NCBI GenBank assembly: GCA_903879825.1
Contig: CAIRND010000077.1
Location: 1-44,207, forward strand
Source of the DNA: an uncultured Geobacteraceae bacterium
GTDB taxonomy: Bacteria; Desulfobacterota; Desulfuromonadia; Geobacterales; Pseudopelobacteraceae
DNA length: 44,207 bases
Direction of reading: 5' to 3'
This document shows positions 35,808 to 44,013 of the stretch, one piece after another. The number at the start of each line of letters is the position of its first letter. Position 1 is the first letter of the stretch. The translations under genes were made by a program, and so were the position numbers. Under the pieces are notes generated by a model, which saw nothing but the letters and a program-made list of their open reading frames with translations, searched no databases and was not told the DNA's origin.

Positions 35808-36806
35808 TTAAGGGCAGGCAAGAGCGTGTATAATTTTTTCCAGTGCAAATATTCTGTTTACAAGATCAAATGTGTCAATTCCCAGGCAGTCCTTTACCGA
35901 GGTAATTACCTTCGAGGCAGCTTCTTCCCTCCCCTCGTGTTCAACTGAATAGATGCGCAAGATTCCACCGACGGTCAAAACATCAACAAACCCTTCGTTC
36001 TCGCTGATCGCCACTACTCTTCCCGGAATTCTGCCGGAGTAACGCGGCGGGTTCTGGAGCGGGAGCGCCTTCCTGATGATTATTTTTTTTCCCTTTAGAA
36101 AGGTAAAGGCACCGGGATAGGGGTGACATAAGGAACGGATCAGGTTAAATATCTCTATAGTTGGCCGGTTCCAGTCAATCATGCCATTTACTGGTGTTCT
36201 GCTACAGCCGAAACTTCCCGTAGTATAGTCCTGTTTTGTCCGGGCAGCCGTCTCTCCAGCCAGTTGTGGCCAGCATTCCAGCACCAGCTCCACCGTCGAT
36301 CGGCAGATCTTTACGTACAGTTCCGGTGCTGTTTCGTATGGCTCAATGAGAATGTGCTTCTGCCCCACTAAATCGCCGCCATCCATTACTTCATTGAGAT
36401 AAAAGAGCGTTACTCCCGTTTCTTTTTCACCGTTGATAAGAACCCAATTGAGCGGTGCAAATCCCCGATATTTTGGAAGGAGTGAATCGTGGACAGCCAG
36501 TGTACCGAGTGGCGGCAGTGTGTATATCGTATCCGGAATCATGATTCGACAGCCAACGACGAGTGCTATATCCGGTTTCATATCGTCACGAATAATGGCG
36601 GCATAGTCTCTGTCTTTCATCCAGCGGGTTTCAAGCAAAGGTATGCCGTAATCACCGGCTAACTGCCTTATCGGCTCTTCATAACGTTCCAATTCATGAC
36701 TATCCTGGATGAGGCTGATTATCCCGCAAATGGAATGTCCTGCCTCTAATAAAGCCTGCAAAGTCTGATAACCGCGCTTCGTGCCGCCAATAAATAAGGT
36801 CTTCAC
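35808..36806 (-). CDS. Formyltransferase-family protein (sugar N-formyltransferase-like)
   Basis: This 332-residue protein is homologous to methionyl-tRNA formyltransferase and the ArnA formyltransferase domain. The N-terminal Rossmann part carries HDSLLPKYRGFAPLNW, with His106 and, 36 residues on, Asp142 (MDGGD) matching two members of the catalytic triad. The third, Asn two before the His, is Ala104 here. The C-terminal part has RTPVNGMIDW and HPYPGAF, as in the ArnA/Fmt second domain. The start is GTG with GAGGAG six bases upstream. It follows a DegT aminotransferase by 22 bp, which suggests transfer of a formyl (or other one-carbon) group to the amino sugar made by that enzyme. A housekeeping tRNA role is unlikely in this context. 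Confidence 0.82.
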   Translation of the reverse strand: MKTLFIGGTKRGYQTLQALLEAGHSICGIISLIQDSHELERYEEPIRQLAGDYGIPLLETRWMKDRDYAAIIRDDMKPDIALVVGCRIMIPDTIYTLPPLGTLAVHDSLLPKYRGFAPLNWVLINGEKETGVTLFYLNEVMDGGDLVGQKHILIEPYETAPELYVKICRSTVELVLECWPQLAGETAARTKQDYTTGSFGCSRTPVNGMIDWNRPTIEIFNLIRSLCHPYPGAFTFLKGKKIIIRKALPLQNPPRYSGRIPGRVVAISENEGFVDVLTVGGILRIYSVEHEGREEAASKVITSVKDCLGIDTFDLVNRIFALEKIIHALACP

Positions 36807-36828
36807 CGTTATCTCCTCTATTACGTCT

Positions 36829-38085
36829 TCAGTAGACAGAATTAACCAGCAGCCCTTTCACCACTTCATCAGCTTCCTCGTCTTTCATGTCGTTAAAAAT
36901 CGGGAGAAGTATCACAGAATCTCTCGCCTTTTCTGACTCTTGCAGATGAAGGTTCGAAGCGTACGGGGGTTCCTGGTGCGCATTCATAATTCCCCGGCGG
37001 GTGGAAATACCGCTGTCGAGCAGACGCTGCATAAGTTCATCTCGGCTTATCGGCGAACCGCCTCGCATCCTGACGGGATAACTCTGCCAATTCGTCCTGC
37101 ACTGCGCTGGTTCATGTGGAAGTTCAATGCAGGATACATCTTTCAGCTTTTTACGATAAATATCCGCTATTTTCCTGCGCCTCTCCAGAAAAACCGGCAG
37201 TTTATTTAATTGTTCAATACCAATTGCGGCCTGAACGTCAGTCATCCGATAATTGTATCCCGTGGTCACGTACTCTTCAAATAACACCTTGCTGGATCCA
37301 TGCCGCACAGTGTCAGGGATGCTCATAGCGTGCTGACGAAGCAGACGAAACTTTGCATCATATTCCGGATTGGCCGTTGTTATCATGCCACCGTCACCTG
37401 TCGCGACTATCTTGCGCGGATGAAACGAAAAGCAGGCGATGTCGCCATGGGGTGTGCCTATTTTCTCCACACTTCCGGCACTATATATTTCGCTCCCTAT
37501 CGCACAGGCAGCATCTTCGACTACCGGTAGACCGAACTCATGTGCCAGTGCAAGAATGGTCTTCATGTCACACGGCATGCCCATCTGATGAACCGGCATG
37601 ATTGCAGCCACTCGTCCCGTTAAACGCTGAGGTGCGGGTGACCCGGCGCCACTGAGATCACGCAGTGGTGACTCACCAATAGCGAGTCTGGATATATCGC
37701 GGTAATACAGACTTCCATCCCTCACTTCGCATTCCTCATACAGACATATCCTGAGACATTCCGGTGACATGTTGTAGGTACCCGGATCAATATCCACAAA
37801 AACCGGTTCAGCAAAACAATACCGTATCGAATTTGCTGTTGCGATGAAAGAGTGGCTCACCGTAATTACAACATCACCCGGTCGTACACCGACGGCAAGA
37901 AGCGCCAGGTGCAGAGCGGTTGTGCAACTGGAAACGGCACAGGCAAAAGGTGCGCCGACGTATGCGGCAAAGGCTTCTTCAAACTGTTTGACCTTTGGCC
38001 CCTGCGTGAGCCATCCCGAAAGAATTACTTCCCGAACGGCTTCTACCTCTTCATTTCCGAGACATGGTTTTCCTATTGGAATCAT
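36829..38085 (-). CDS. DegT/DnrJ/EryC1/StrS-family sugar aminotransferase
   Basis: The ATG at 38085 (418 aa), with GAGG eight bases upstream, is preferred to a GTG at 38094. It is a PLP-dependent fold-type I enzyme: SSCTTALHLAL binds the cofactor phosphate, Asp191 (VVEDAACA) contacts the ring nitrogen, and Lys225 (FSFHPRK) is the Schiff-base lysine. Relative to typical DegT enzymes there are about 45 extra residues between the DIDPGTYN strand and the IMPVHQMG strand. It transfers an amino group, usually from glutamate, to a keto nucleotide sugar. It lies between the epimerase and the formyltransferase gene, so the product amino sugar may be formylated. Confidence 0.9.
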   Translation of the reverse strand: MIPIGKPCLGNEEVEAVREVILSGWLTQGPKVKQFEEAFAAYVGAPFACAVSSCTTALHLALLAVGVRPGDVVITVSHSFIATANSIRYCFAEPVFVDIDPGTYNMSPECLRICLYEECEVRDGSLYYRDISRLAIGESPLRDLSGAGSPAPQRLTGRVAAIMPVHQMGMPCDMKTILALAHEFGLPVVEDAACAIGSEIYSAGSVEKIGTPHGDIACFSFHPRKIVATGDGGMITTANPEYDAKFRLLRQHAMSIPDTVRHGSSKVLFEEYVTTGYNYRMTDVQAAIGIEQLNKLPVFLERRRKIADIYRKKLKDVSCIELPHEPAQCRTNWQSYPVRMRGGSPISRDELMQRLLDSGISTRRGIMNAHQEPPYASNLHLQESEKARDSVILLPIFNDMKDEEADEVVKGLLVNSVY

Positions 38086-38107
38086 TTTTAGCACCTCACC
38101 ACTATGC

Positions 38108-39076
38108 CTATTGCTGTCTGGCGAGAACTTCCTGTCGCCACTGAATAAGTTGCCGTAATCCGTCCTCCACGCTCACCTTTGCTGCAAAGCCGAGCAGTTC
38201 CTTTGCTTTACGTGTGTCTGCAAGTCGCCGTGGTACCGGGTTCACCGTGCGCTCAGGCATAAATTCCGGTTGCAAACGAGATTTTGTGACTCTGAGTAGT
38301 GCTTGCAACAGCCCTAAGAGACTGGTCTCAGTTCCGCTCGCTACATTGAAAACTTCGTCAGTAATATCTGATTCCATTGCCAGGATATTGGCGTCGATGA
38401 CATCGTCAATGTAGACCATATCCATGGTTTGCAAACCATCACCGAAAATCAACGGAGTTTGTCCCGCCTCAATCCGGTCGATCCACCTGACCAGGACTTC
38501 CGTGTACTTGCCATCAATATCCATACGGGGTCCATAGACATTGAAGTAGCGCATGGCGACATACTGGAGGCCGTACATCTCTGCAAATGAACGAACCATC
38601 CCCTCCCCCGCTACCTTCGCAGCCCCGTAATAGGTCCGGTTATTATATGGATGGTGCGTCTCATTTGTGGGGAATACATCGGCAAGTCCATAAATTGAAG
38701 CTGACGAGGCATACAACAATCGGCCCACTTTCTGCTCTACTGCTGCCTGAAGCACATTATGTGTTCCGACCTGCATGACTTCCATGGCTTCGTGGGGATT
38801 ATCAGCACATGCCGTGATCCGGATAGCGGCCATATGGAATATGCCATCCATTCCGGCAGCCAGTTTCGCGAGCAGCTCCACGTTACGTATATCCCCCTGA
38901 ACCAGCTGAACTCGGGGGTCTTTCAGTTGCTCGTTAATATTGTGCATGCTGCCACGCACAAAATTATCCAGCAGAATTATCTTTGATGCCCCGCCGGCCA
39001 AAAGCCGGTCAGCTATATGAGAGCCCATCAGTCCGGCACCACCGGTTATCAAGAACTTATTACCATTTATTTTCAT
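38108..39076 (-). CDS. NAD-dependent sugar epimerase (extended SDR, UDP-glucose 4-epimerase-like)
   Basis: This 322-residue protein has TGGAGLMG at 11-18 for NAD binding, a catalytic Ser in ASSASIYG (about 124-126), and Tyr150/Lys154 in YYGAAK. RYFNVYGPRMD follows, as in nucleotide-sugar 4-epimerases. The family interconverts sugars such as UDP-Glc/UDP-Gal or their N-acetyl forms in the cytoplasm. It is placed directly after the fused acetyltransferase-aminotransferase gene (19 bp gap) and before a second aminotransferase, so it probably supplies or alters their sugar intermediate. The exact substrate is not resolvable here. Confidence 0.88.
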   Translation of the reverse strand: MKINGNKFLITGGAGLMGSHIADRLLAGGASKIILLDNFVRGSMHNINEQLKDPRVQLVQGDIRNVELLAKLAAGMDGIFHMAAIRITACADNPHEAMEVMQVGTHNVLQAAVEQKVGRLLYASSASIYGLADVFPTNETHHPYNNRTYYGAAKVAGEGMVRSFAEMYGLQYVAMRYFNVYGPRMDIDGKYTEVLVRWIDRIEAGQTPLIFGDGLQTMDMVYIDDVIDANILAMESDITDEVFNVASGTETSLLGLLQALLRVTKSRLQPEFMPERTVNPVPRRLADTRKAKELLGFAAKVSVEDGLRQLIQWRQEVLARQQ

Positions 39077-39095
39077 AGAGGGACCCCCACATAAT

Positions 39096-40784
39096 TTAAG
39101 CTAAACCTTCCATATCAGTCGTATAGAGTTCTTCCTCATGAACCGGGAATGAAAAAAATTCAGAGGAATCAGGAATTAACGTTTTGAAGACCTCATGCAC
39201 AGCCTTTGCTACTCTACCCTGCTGACTTTCTGTCAATTCAGCAAACATAGGTAAAGAAAGGACTTCATTAGCAGCCGATTCTGTCTGGGGAAAATCCCCG
39301 GCCGTATAGCCGAGATATGAGTACGCTGGCTGAAGATGAACCGGGATGGGGTAATGAATTCCGCTTTGGATTCCGTGCGCCGTTAATGCCTTCTGAAAAG
39401 CATCCCGTTCCGGGACACGAATGGCGTATATATGATATACATGCCGGTTAAAGGGGCTTTCGAAAGGTCTTTTGGCACCGGAACCGGCCAAAAGTTCATG
39501 ATAGAGATTGGCATGGTCTCGGCGCGCTTCGGTCCACTCTTCAAGATGCCGCAGTTTGACACCAAGAATTGCCCCCTGCATTCCCTCCATACGGTAATTA
39601 TACCCCTTGAGAATGTGGCAATATTTGCTCTCTGATCCCCAATCACGCAACATACGAATCGTATGATCATGCTTCTGGTCATTTGTAGTAACCATACCGC
39701 CTTCGCCGTATGCACCAAGATTCTTGCCTGGATAAAAGCTGAAGCAACCCATATCACCAATACTTCCGACCCGGCGACCCTTGTATTCGGCCCCATGCGC
39801 CTGACAGGCATCCTCAATAACGATCAGCCCATGCCGCCTGGCTATTTCCAGAATTGGGTCCATATCTGCCGACTGACCATGAAGGTGAACCGGCAAAATG
39901 GCCTTGGTGCGTGGTGTAATGGCTTTCTCTATCTGGCTTACGTCAATCGTTAACGAATTTGGATCGACATCAACAAAAACAGGCGTGGCACCGGTGTACA
40001 CAATCGCTGCCACCGTCGCAACAAAGGTAAAGGAAACCGTGATAACCTCATCTCCAGGTCCAATACCGGCAGAAAGCAACGCGAGATGAAGCGCACTGGT
40101 TCCGGTATTGACTGCAATCCCGTACCCGGCATGCTGATAGGCAGAAAAATCACGCTCAAATGCCGCGACCTCTTCACCCAGAATAAATGAACAGTTTTCC
40201 ATAACCCTGTTGACTGCGGGTTGGACTTCCGCTTTGATTGACTGGTACTGTGCCTTCAAGTCCAGATACGGCACAGGTTTCGGCCCTTCCTCTCTAACCA
40301 CGGCTTCACTTTCGATACTTCGGACAAAGCGGGCCGGAATTCCGGCGACAACGCTCTGTGCCGGAACATCTTTGGTAACAACACTTCCTGCACCAACGAT
40401 GGCGTTTTCACCAACGGTAACGCCGCACAGGATTGTTGAACTCGTGCCGATTGAAGCGCCCTTTTTCACCAGAGTCGGAACGCAGACCCAATCAGCTTCA
40501 GTCTGCGGCTGCCCGTTGGCCGTTGCACGGGGATACTTGTCGTTAATGAAGGAGACATTGTGTCCGACAAATACGTCATCTTCTATGGTAACGCCTTCAC
40601 AAATAAAAGTATGACTTGATACTTTGACGTTTTTGCCGATTTTGGCATTTTTCTGGATCTCTACAAAAGCACCGATTCTTGAGTTATCGCCAACCTCGCA
40701 TTCATAGAGATTGGCAAAATCTGATATCCTGGTGTTTTCGCCCAGCTTTACGTTCCTGATGCTCTGTTTTGAACTGTCACTCAT
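39096..40784 (-). CDS. Fused left-handed beta-helix N-acetyltransferase and DegT-family aminotransferase (WbpD-WbpE-like)
   Basis: This 562-residue protein joins two enzymes that are usually separate. Residues 1-158 are a hexapeptide-repeat left-handed beta-helix acyltransferase (many I-G-x-x and V-x-I-G-x-N turns, GHNVSFINDKYPRA near 74-87, GAGSVVTKDVPA). After a charged linker, residues 171-545 are a DegT aminotransferase with NTGTSALHLAL, Asp325 (VIEDACQAHG) and the PLP lysine Lys354 (FSFYPGKNLG). Together with the WbpB-like gene upstream this matches three consecutive steps of UDP-2,3-diacetamido-2,3-dideoxy-hexuronate synthesis (3-oxidation, transamination, N-acetylation). AGGAG precedes the ATG, which overlaps the WbpB-like stop (ATGA). 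The UDP-GlcNAc 6-dehydrogenase that would start the pathway is not in the window. Confidence 0.9.
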   Translation of the reverse strand: MSDSSKQSIRNVKLGENTRISDFANLYECEVGDNSRIGAFVEIQKNAKIGKNVKVSSHTFICEGVTIEDDVFVGHNVSFINDKYPRATANGQPQTEADWVCVPTLVKKGASIGTSSTILCGVTVGENAIVGAGSVVTKDVPAQSVVAGIPARFVRSIESEAVVREEGPKPVPYLDLKAQYQSIKAEVQPAVNRVMENCSFILGEEVAAFERDFSAYQHAGYGIAVNTGTSALHLALLSAGIGPGDEVITVSFTFVATVAAIVYTGATPVFVDVDPNSLTIDVSQIEKAITPRTKAILPVHLHGQSADMDPILEIARRHGLIVIEDACQAHGAEYKGRRVGSIGDMGCFSFYPGKNLGAYGEGGMVTTNDQKHDHTIRMLRDWGSESKYCHILKGYNYRMEGMQGAILGVKLRHLEEWTEARRDHANLYHELLAGSGAKRPFESPFNRHVYHIYAIRVPERDAFQKALTAHGIQSGIHYPIPVHLQPAYSYLGYTAGDFPQTESAANEVLSLPMFAELTESQQGRVAKAVHEVFKTLIPDSSEFFSFPVHEEELYTTDMEGLA

Positions 40785-41785
40785 AATTTAATCTCCTTTC
40801 CACGATGCTTGATAGACATCTCTGAAGCTTCCAGTATCTTTACGACATTCAAACCGCTCACACCGTCAGTCAATGAGGTACGTCCCGTCTGAATACAACC
40901 AGTGAATTCTCCAATCATGCGGCTTAACGCCTCGGTTTGATCCAGCCTGGGTGCCCACATATCCCCCATGCGATAGGACACCCGGACATCACGAACCCCT
41001 TCAGGAGAAGTAATATCCACCCCCCGATCGTAGACTTTCACCTTTTCGCTCACCTCCATATCATCATAATGAATCGTCTTTTTGCTGCCTCCAACCAGCA
41101 TAGTGCGAATCTTGACCGGTGAAAGCCAATTATTATGGAAGTGGGCAATCATCCCACTCGGGTAGTAAACAGTCAGATAGGCAACATTCTCGTGGCCGTT
41201 GCCAACATGGCAGGAACCGGTAGCACAAACGCTTGACGGTCTTTCCTTGACCAGATGTTCCAAAATGGCGATGTCATGAGGGGCGAGATCCCAAAGAACA
41301 TTAACGTCACGCTGGAACAGTCCCAGATTGATACGTACCGAATCGAAGTAATAGAGATCACCCAAGTCACCTTGGTCAACGATCTCTTTCATCTTGCGCA
41401 CTGCACCGGTATAGATGAAAGTATGGTCAACCATGTAGGTAACCTTGTGCCTTTCAGCAAGATCCAGAAGCTTTTCCGCCTCGGCCACCGATGTCGTGGC
41501 CGGCTTCTCAAGAAGCACATGTTTGCCATGTTCCATAGCCTTACGGGCAAAGTCAAAGTGAGTAGCAACTGGCGTCGAAATAGCGATTGCGTCCACCAAT
41601 GGATCGTTCAACAGGTCATCATAGTCAGTAGTTGTACCCACTGAAGGGTATTTGGCTTTGACCTGCGCAAGGCGATCTTCACTCGCATCGCAACACGACA
41701 CAACACACGCATCTTTCGAATCCTGAATATTCCTGACAAGATTCGGCCCCCAATAACCGTAGCCTGCAACTCCAATGTTAATCAT
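40781..41785 (-). CDS. Gfo/Idh/MocA sugar 3-dehydrogenase, WbpB/WlbA-like
   Basis: This 334-residue protein has the Rossmann motif GYGYWG at 8-13, EKP at 93-95 and the substrate-side motif WDLAPHD (165-171) typical of WbpB/WlbA-type UDP-GlcNAcA 3-dehydrogenases. It probably oxidises C3 of a UDP-N-acetyl-hexuronate and hands the ketone to the adjacent aminotransferase domain. AGGAGGT upstream of the ATG is a strong ribosome site. Both its ends overlap neighbours by ATGA, linking its translation to the exporter ATPase and to the fused enzyme. Confidence 0.88.
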   Translation of the reverse strand: MINIGVAGYGYWGPNLVRNIQDSKDACVVSCCDASEDRLAQVKAKYPSVGTTTDYDDLLNDPLVDAIAISTPVATHFDFARKAMEHGKHVLLEKPATTSVAEAEKLLDLAERHKVTYMVDHTFIYTGAVRKMKEIVDQGDLGDLYYFDSVRINLGLFQRDVNVLWDLAPHDIAILEHLVKERPSSVCATGSCHVGNGHENVAYLTVYYPSGMIAHFHNNWLSPVKIRTMLVGGSKKTIHYDDMEVSEKVKVYDRGVDITSPEGVRDVRVSYRMGDMWAPRLDQTEALSRMIGEFTGCIQTGRTSLTDGVSGLNVVKILEASEMSIKHRGKEIKL

Positions 41786-43062
41786 GGCAATTGACCTCCT
41801 GTGAAATTACATGATTGATAACCAGCGGCCTCATTCGGCATAAACCACTCTCCCTGTTCGTGAAATACTCCGAAGTGAGTATTCAGCAGGTCGTGCCGGA
41901 CATGAAACGACTTCCCGACTTGAGCGCAATAGAGATGTTCAAATTTGGCATCTCTGACCAGTACGTAGATGCTGTATGATTCAGAGACTAAGTTGAGCGG
42001 CGGAGTTAACAATTCTATCGAGCCATCTGTTTCCAGTATGGGAACTGTGAAACCGTCCATCACGGTATTGTAGTTACAGCACGCAACTTCATCTGAGCGT
42101 ATAAATGATATGAGAAAATTTGGGTTCACAACTGTCCGACGAACACTGAATTTCAGTCGAATCCTCATCCTTTCACCATAGTTAAACATGCACAATTGCT
42201 GTCCATTTTCGTTATAAGTCTCTATATCCTCGACGTAAACATCCCATTGGGAAGGATCTGCTCCGATGGCGTTAAGCGCCCAAGGCATTGCACTGACTTT
42301 GCTCTCCTTCTCATACATTTCAATCGCATCTACAGGGGAGCCATCAAAGCTGATTTTTCCCTGTGACAAAAGAATGACCCTGCTGCACATAGACTTTACT
42401 GCGAACATGTTGTGCGAAACGAAAAGTATGGTTGAATTATTTTTCCGCAACTCCTCTGCGTACGCCATACACTTTCTCTGAAATTGCAGGTCACCAACGG
42501 AAAGAACCTCGTCTATCATGAGTATTTCCGGCTTTAAATGTGCGGAGACGGCAAAAGCTAAGCGTACGTACATACCGCTGGAGTAATGTTTAACCGGCGT
42601 ATCGATAAACTTATCGACCTCAGCAAAATCGACAATCGCATCAAACTTATGATTGATCTCCTCCCTGGTCATGCCAATAATGGCACCGTTGAGATAGATA
42701 TTTTCCCGCCCGGTGAGTTCCGGGTGAAATCCGGTTCCTACTTCGAGCAAAGAGCCAACTCTGCCAAAGATCTCTGCCCGACCTGACGTTGGTGCAGTTA
42801 TCTGAGAAAGTATCTTCAACAAGGTGCTCTTCCCCGCGCCGTTATGGCCTATGATGCCGACAATTTGTCCCTGATCGATTGAGAAGGAGATATCGTTCAG
42901 TGCCAAAAAAGATGTTTTTTCTTTGGAAGGTCTATCCTTTCGACGACAGATAAATTTAATAGTGTCTGTAAGTTGATCACAAAAGGTGTCATTGCGGCGT
43001 GTTGCCCCTGCGATCCAGTATTGTTTGGATAAATTTTCAACTCTGATTGCGGTGCTATCCAT
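41782..43062 (-). CDS. wzt: Polysaccharide ABC exporter ATP-binding subunit with C-terminal glycan-recognition domain
   Basis: This is a 426-residue ABC ATPase. The Walker A is GHNGAGKST at 72-80, the signature YSSGM at 160-164 and the Walker B ILMIDE at 180-185. A switch His (FVSHN) follows, and the sequence TGRENIYLNG is typical of the Wzt/TagH subfamily. The ATPase domain ends near residue 245. The remaining about 175 residues form a beta-rich domain like the Wzt C-terminal domain that binds the modified end of the O-antigen before export. Walker A is preceded by an insert (about 20-50) absent from many homologues. It forms the exporter with the permease encoded 41 bp upstream. Confidence 0.93.
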   Translation of the reverse strand: MDSTAIRVENLSKQYWIAGATRRNDTFCDQLTDTIKFICRRKDRPSKEKTSFLALNDISFSIDQGQIVGIIGHNGAGKSTLLKILSQITAPTSGRAEIFGRVGSLLEVGTGFHPELTGRENIYLNGAIIGMTREEINHKFDAIVDFAEVDKFIDTPVKHYSSGMYVRLAFAVSAHLKPEILMIDEVLSVGDLQFQRKCMAYAEELRKNNSTILFVSHNMFAVKSMCSRVILLSQGKISFDGSPVDAIEMYEKESKVSAMPWALNAIGADPSQWDVYVEDIETYNENGQQLCMFNYGERMRIRLKFSVRRTVVNPNFLISFIRSDEVACCNYNTVMDGFTVPILETDGSIELLTPPLNLVSESYSIYVLVRDAKFEHLYCAQVGKSFHVRHDLLNTHFGVFHEQGEWFMPNEAAGYQSCNFTGGQLP

Positions 43063-43103
43063 TTAAATCCCCTGTACGTCAATAAATATGAATTTACTTT
43101 TTT

Positions 43104-43952
43104 TCAAATGATGTCAGCAAACGTCTGCTCCATATTTTTGAAATAGACAAGACCACCTAACAACAACAGCATCATCGCGACAGAACTAACCGTCATTATC
43201 ATAAAATCTGGTCGCGCCGTTCCAAGTACCGCCCACCTGAAACCCTCTATTACCCCAACTATGGGATTAAGTCCGTACAACAGACGCCATTTTTCCGGAA
43301 CCATGTTCAATGAATACACAACGGGAGACCCATACATCCATATTTGAATCAGGAATGGTATAATATGCCCCACATCTCGATACTTCACATTGAGTGTCGT
43401 CAGCCAGAGACCAACAGACAGAGCCGTGACCAGCGAGAGCAAAATCAATGCCGGGAGCGCGAGCAGACCCCATGTCGGCACGACGCCATACCAGACCATC
43501 AAGAGAATCAGCATGATGAATGAAAATAAAAAATCGACTAAAGGAGCGAGCGAAGCTGCGAGCGGGATCAACAGCCGGGGGAAGTATATTTTGGTAATCA
43601 GATTAGCACTGCCAACCAGGCTATTTCCGCTACGAAGGAGGGCTTGGGAAAAATAAGTCCAAGGGAGCAATGCAGCAAATGAAAAAAGGGGATAGGGTTT
43701 TCCATCTGATGAAATATTGGCTAATCTGCTGAAGATGATTGTAAAAATCACCATAGTAATAAAAGGTTGCAGAACAGCCCAGCTCGCTCCGATAGCAGTC
43801 TGCTTGTAGCGAACCTTGATATCCCTCCAGACCAGAAAGTAGAGCAATTCACGATACTGCCAGAGAGAGAGAAGATCCAGTTGAAAAAGACCTTTATGTG
43901 GTTGAATAACAACGGATGGTTTCCGTAGTGTAGCAACGGGGAATGTATTCAT
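43104..43952 (-). CDS. wzm: Polysaccharide ABC exporter permease
   Basis: This 282-residue ABC-2-type membrane protein has a cytoplasmic N-terminus carrying YFLVWRDIKVRYKQT, the conserved amphipathic start of Wzm/KpsM/TagG permeases, followed by about six hydrophobic helices. PLFSFAALLPWTYFS and NPIVGVIEGFRWAVLG are further family landmarks. It moves lipid-linked polysaccharide across the inner membrane together with the Wzt-like ATPase. AAAGGA lies nine bases before the ATG. Confidence 0.93.
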   Translation of the reverse strand: MNTFPVATLRKPSVVIQPHKGLFQLDLLSLWQYRELLYFLVWRDIKVRYKQTAIGASWAVLQPFITMVIFTIIFSRLANISSDGKPYPLFSFAALLPWTYFSQALLRSGNSLVGSANLITKIYFPRLLIPLAASLAPLVDFLFSFIMLILLMVWYGVVPTWGLLALPALILLSLVTALSVGLWLTTLNVKYRDVGHIIPFLIQIWMYGSPVVYSLNMVPEKWRLLYGLNPIVGVIEGFRWAVLGTARPDFMIMTVSSVAMMLLLLGGLVYFKNMEQTFADII

Positions 43953-44013
43953 AGTGACATTTCCTTTAATAAGAGATTCACGACATCTGAGACTCTTTTA
44001 TGAACGAGCACTC

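Noticed and set aside
35808..36806. Housekeeping methionyl-tRNA formyltransferase (fmt)
   Set aside because: No def (peptide deformylase) neighbour, the gene follows a sugar aminotransferase in a polysaccharide operon, and the usual catalytic Asn is missing.
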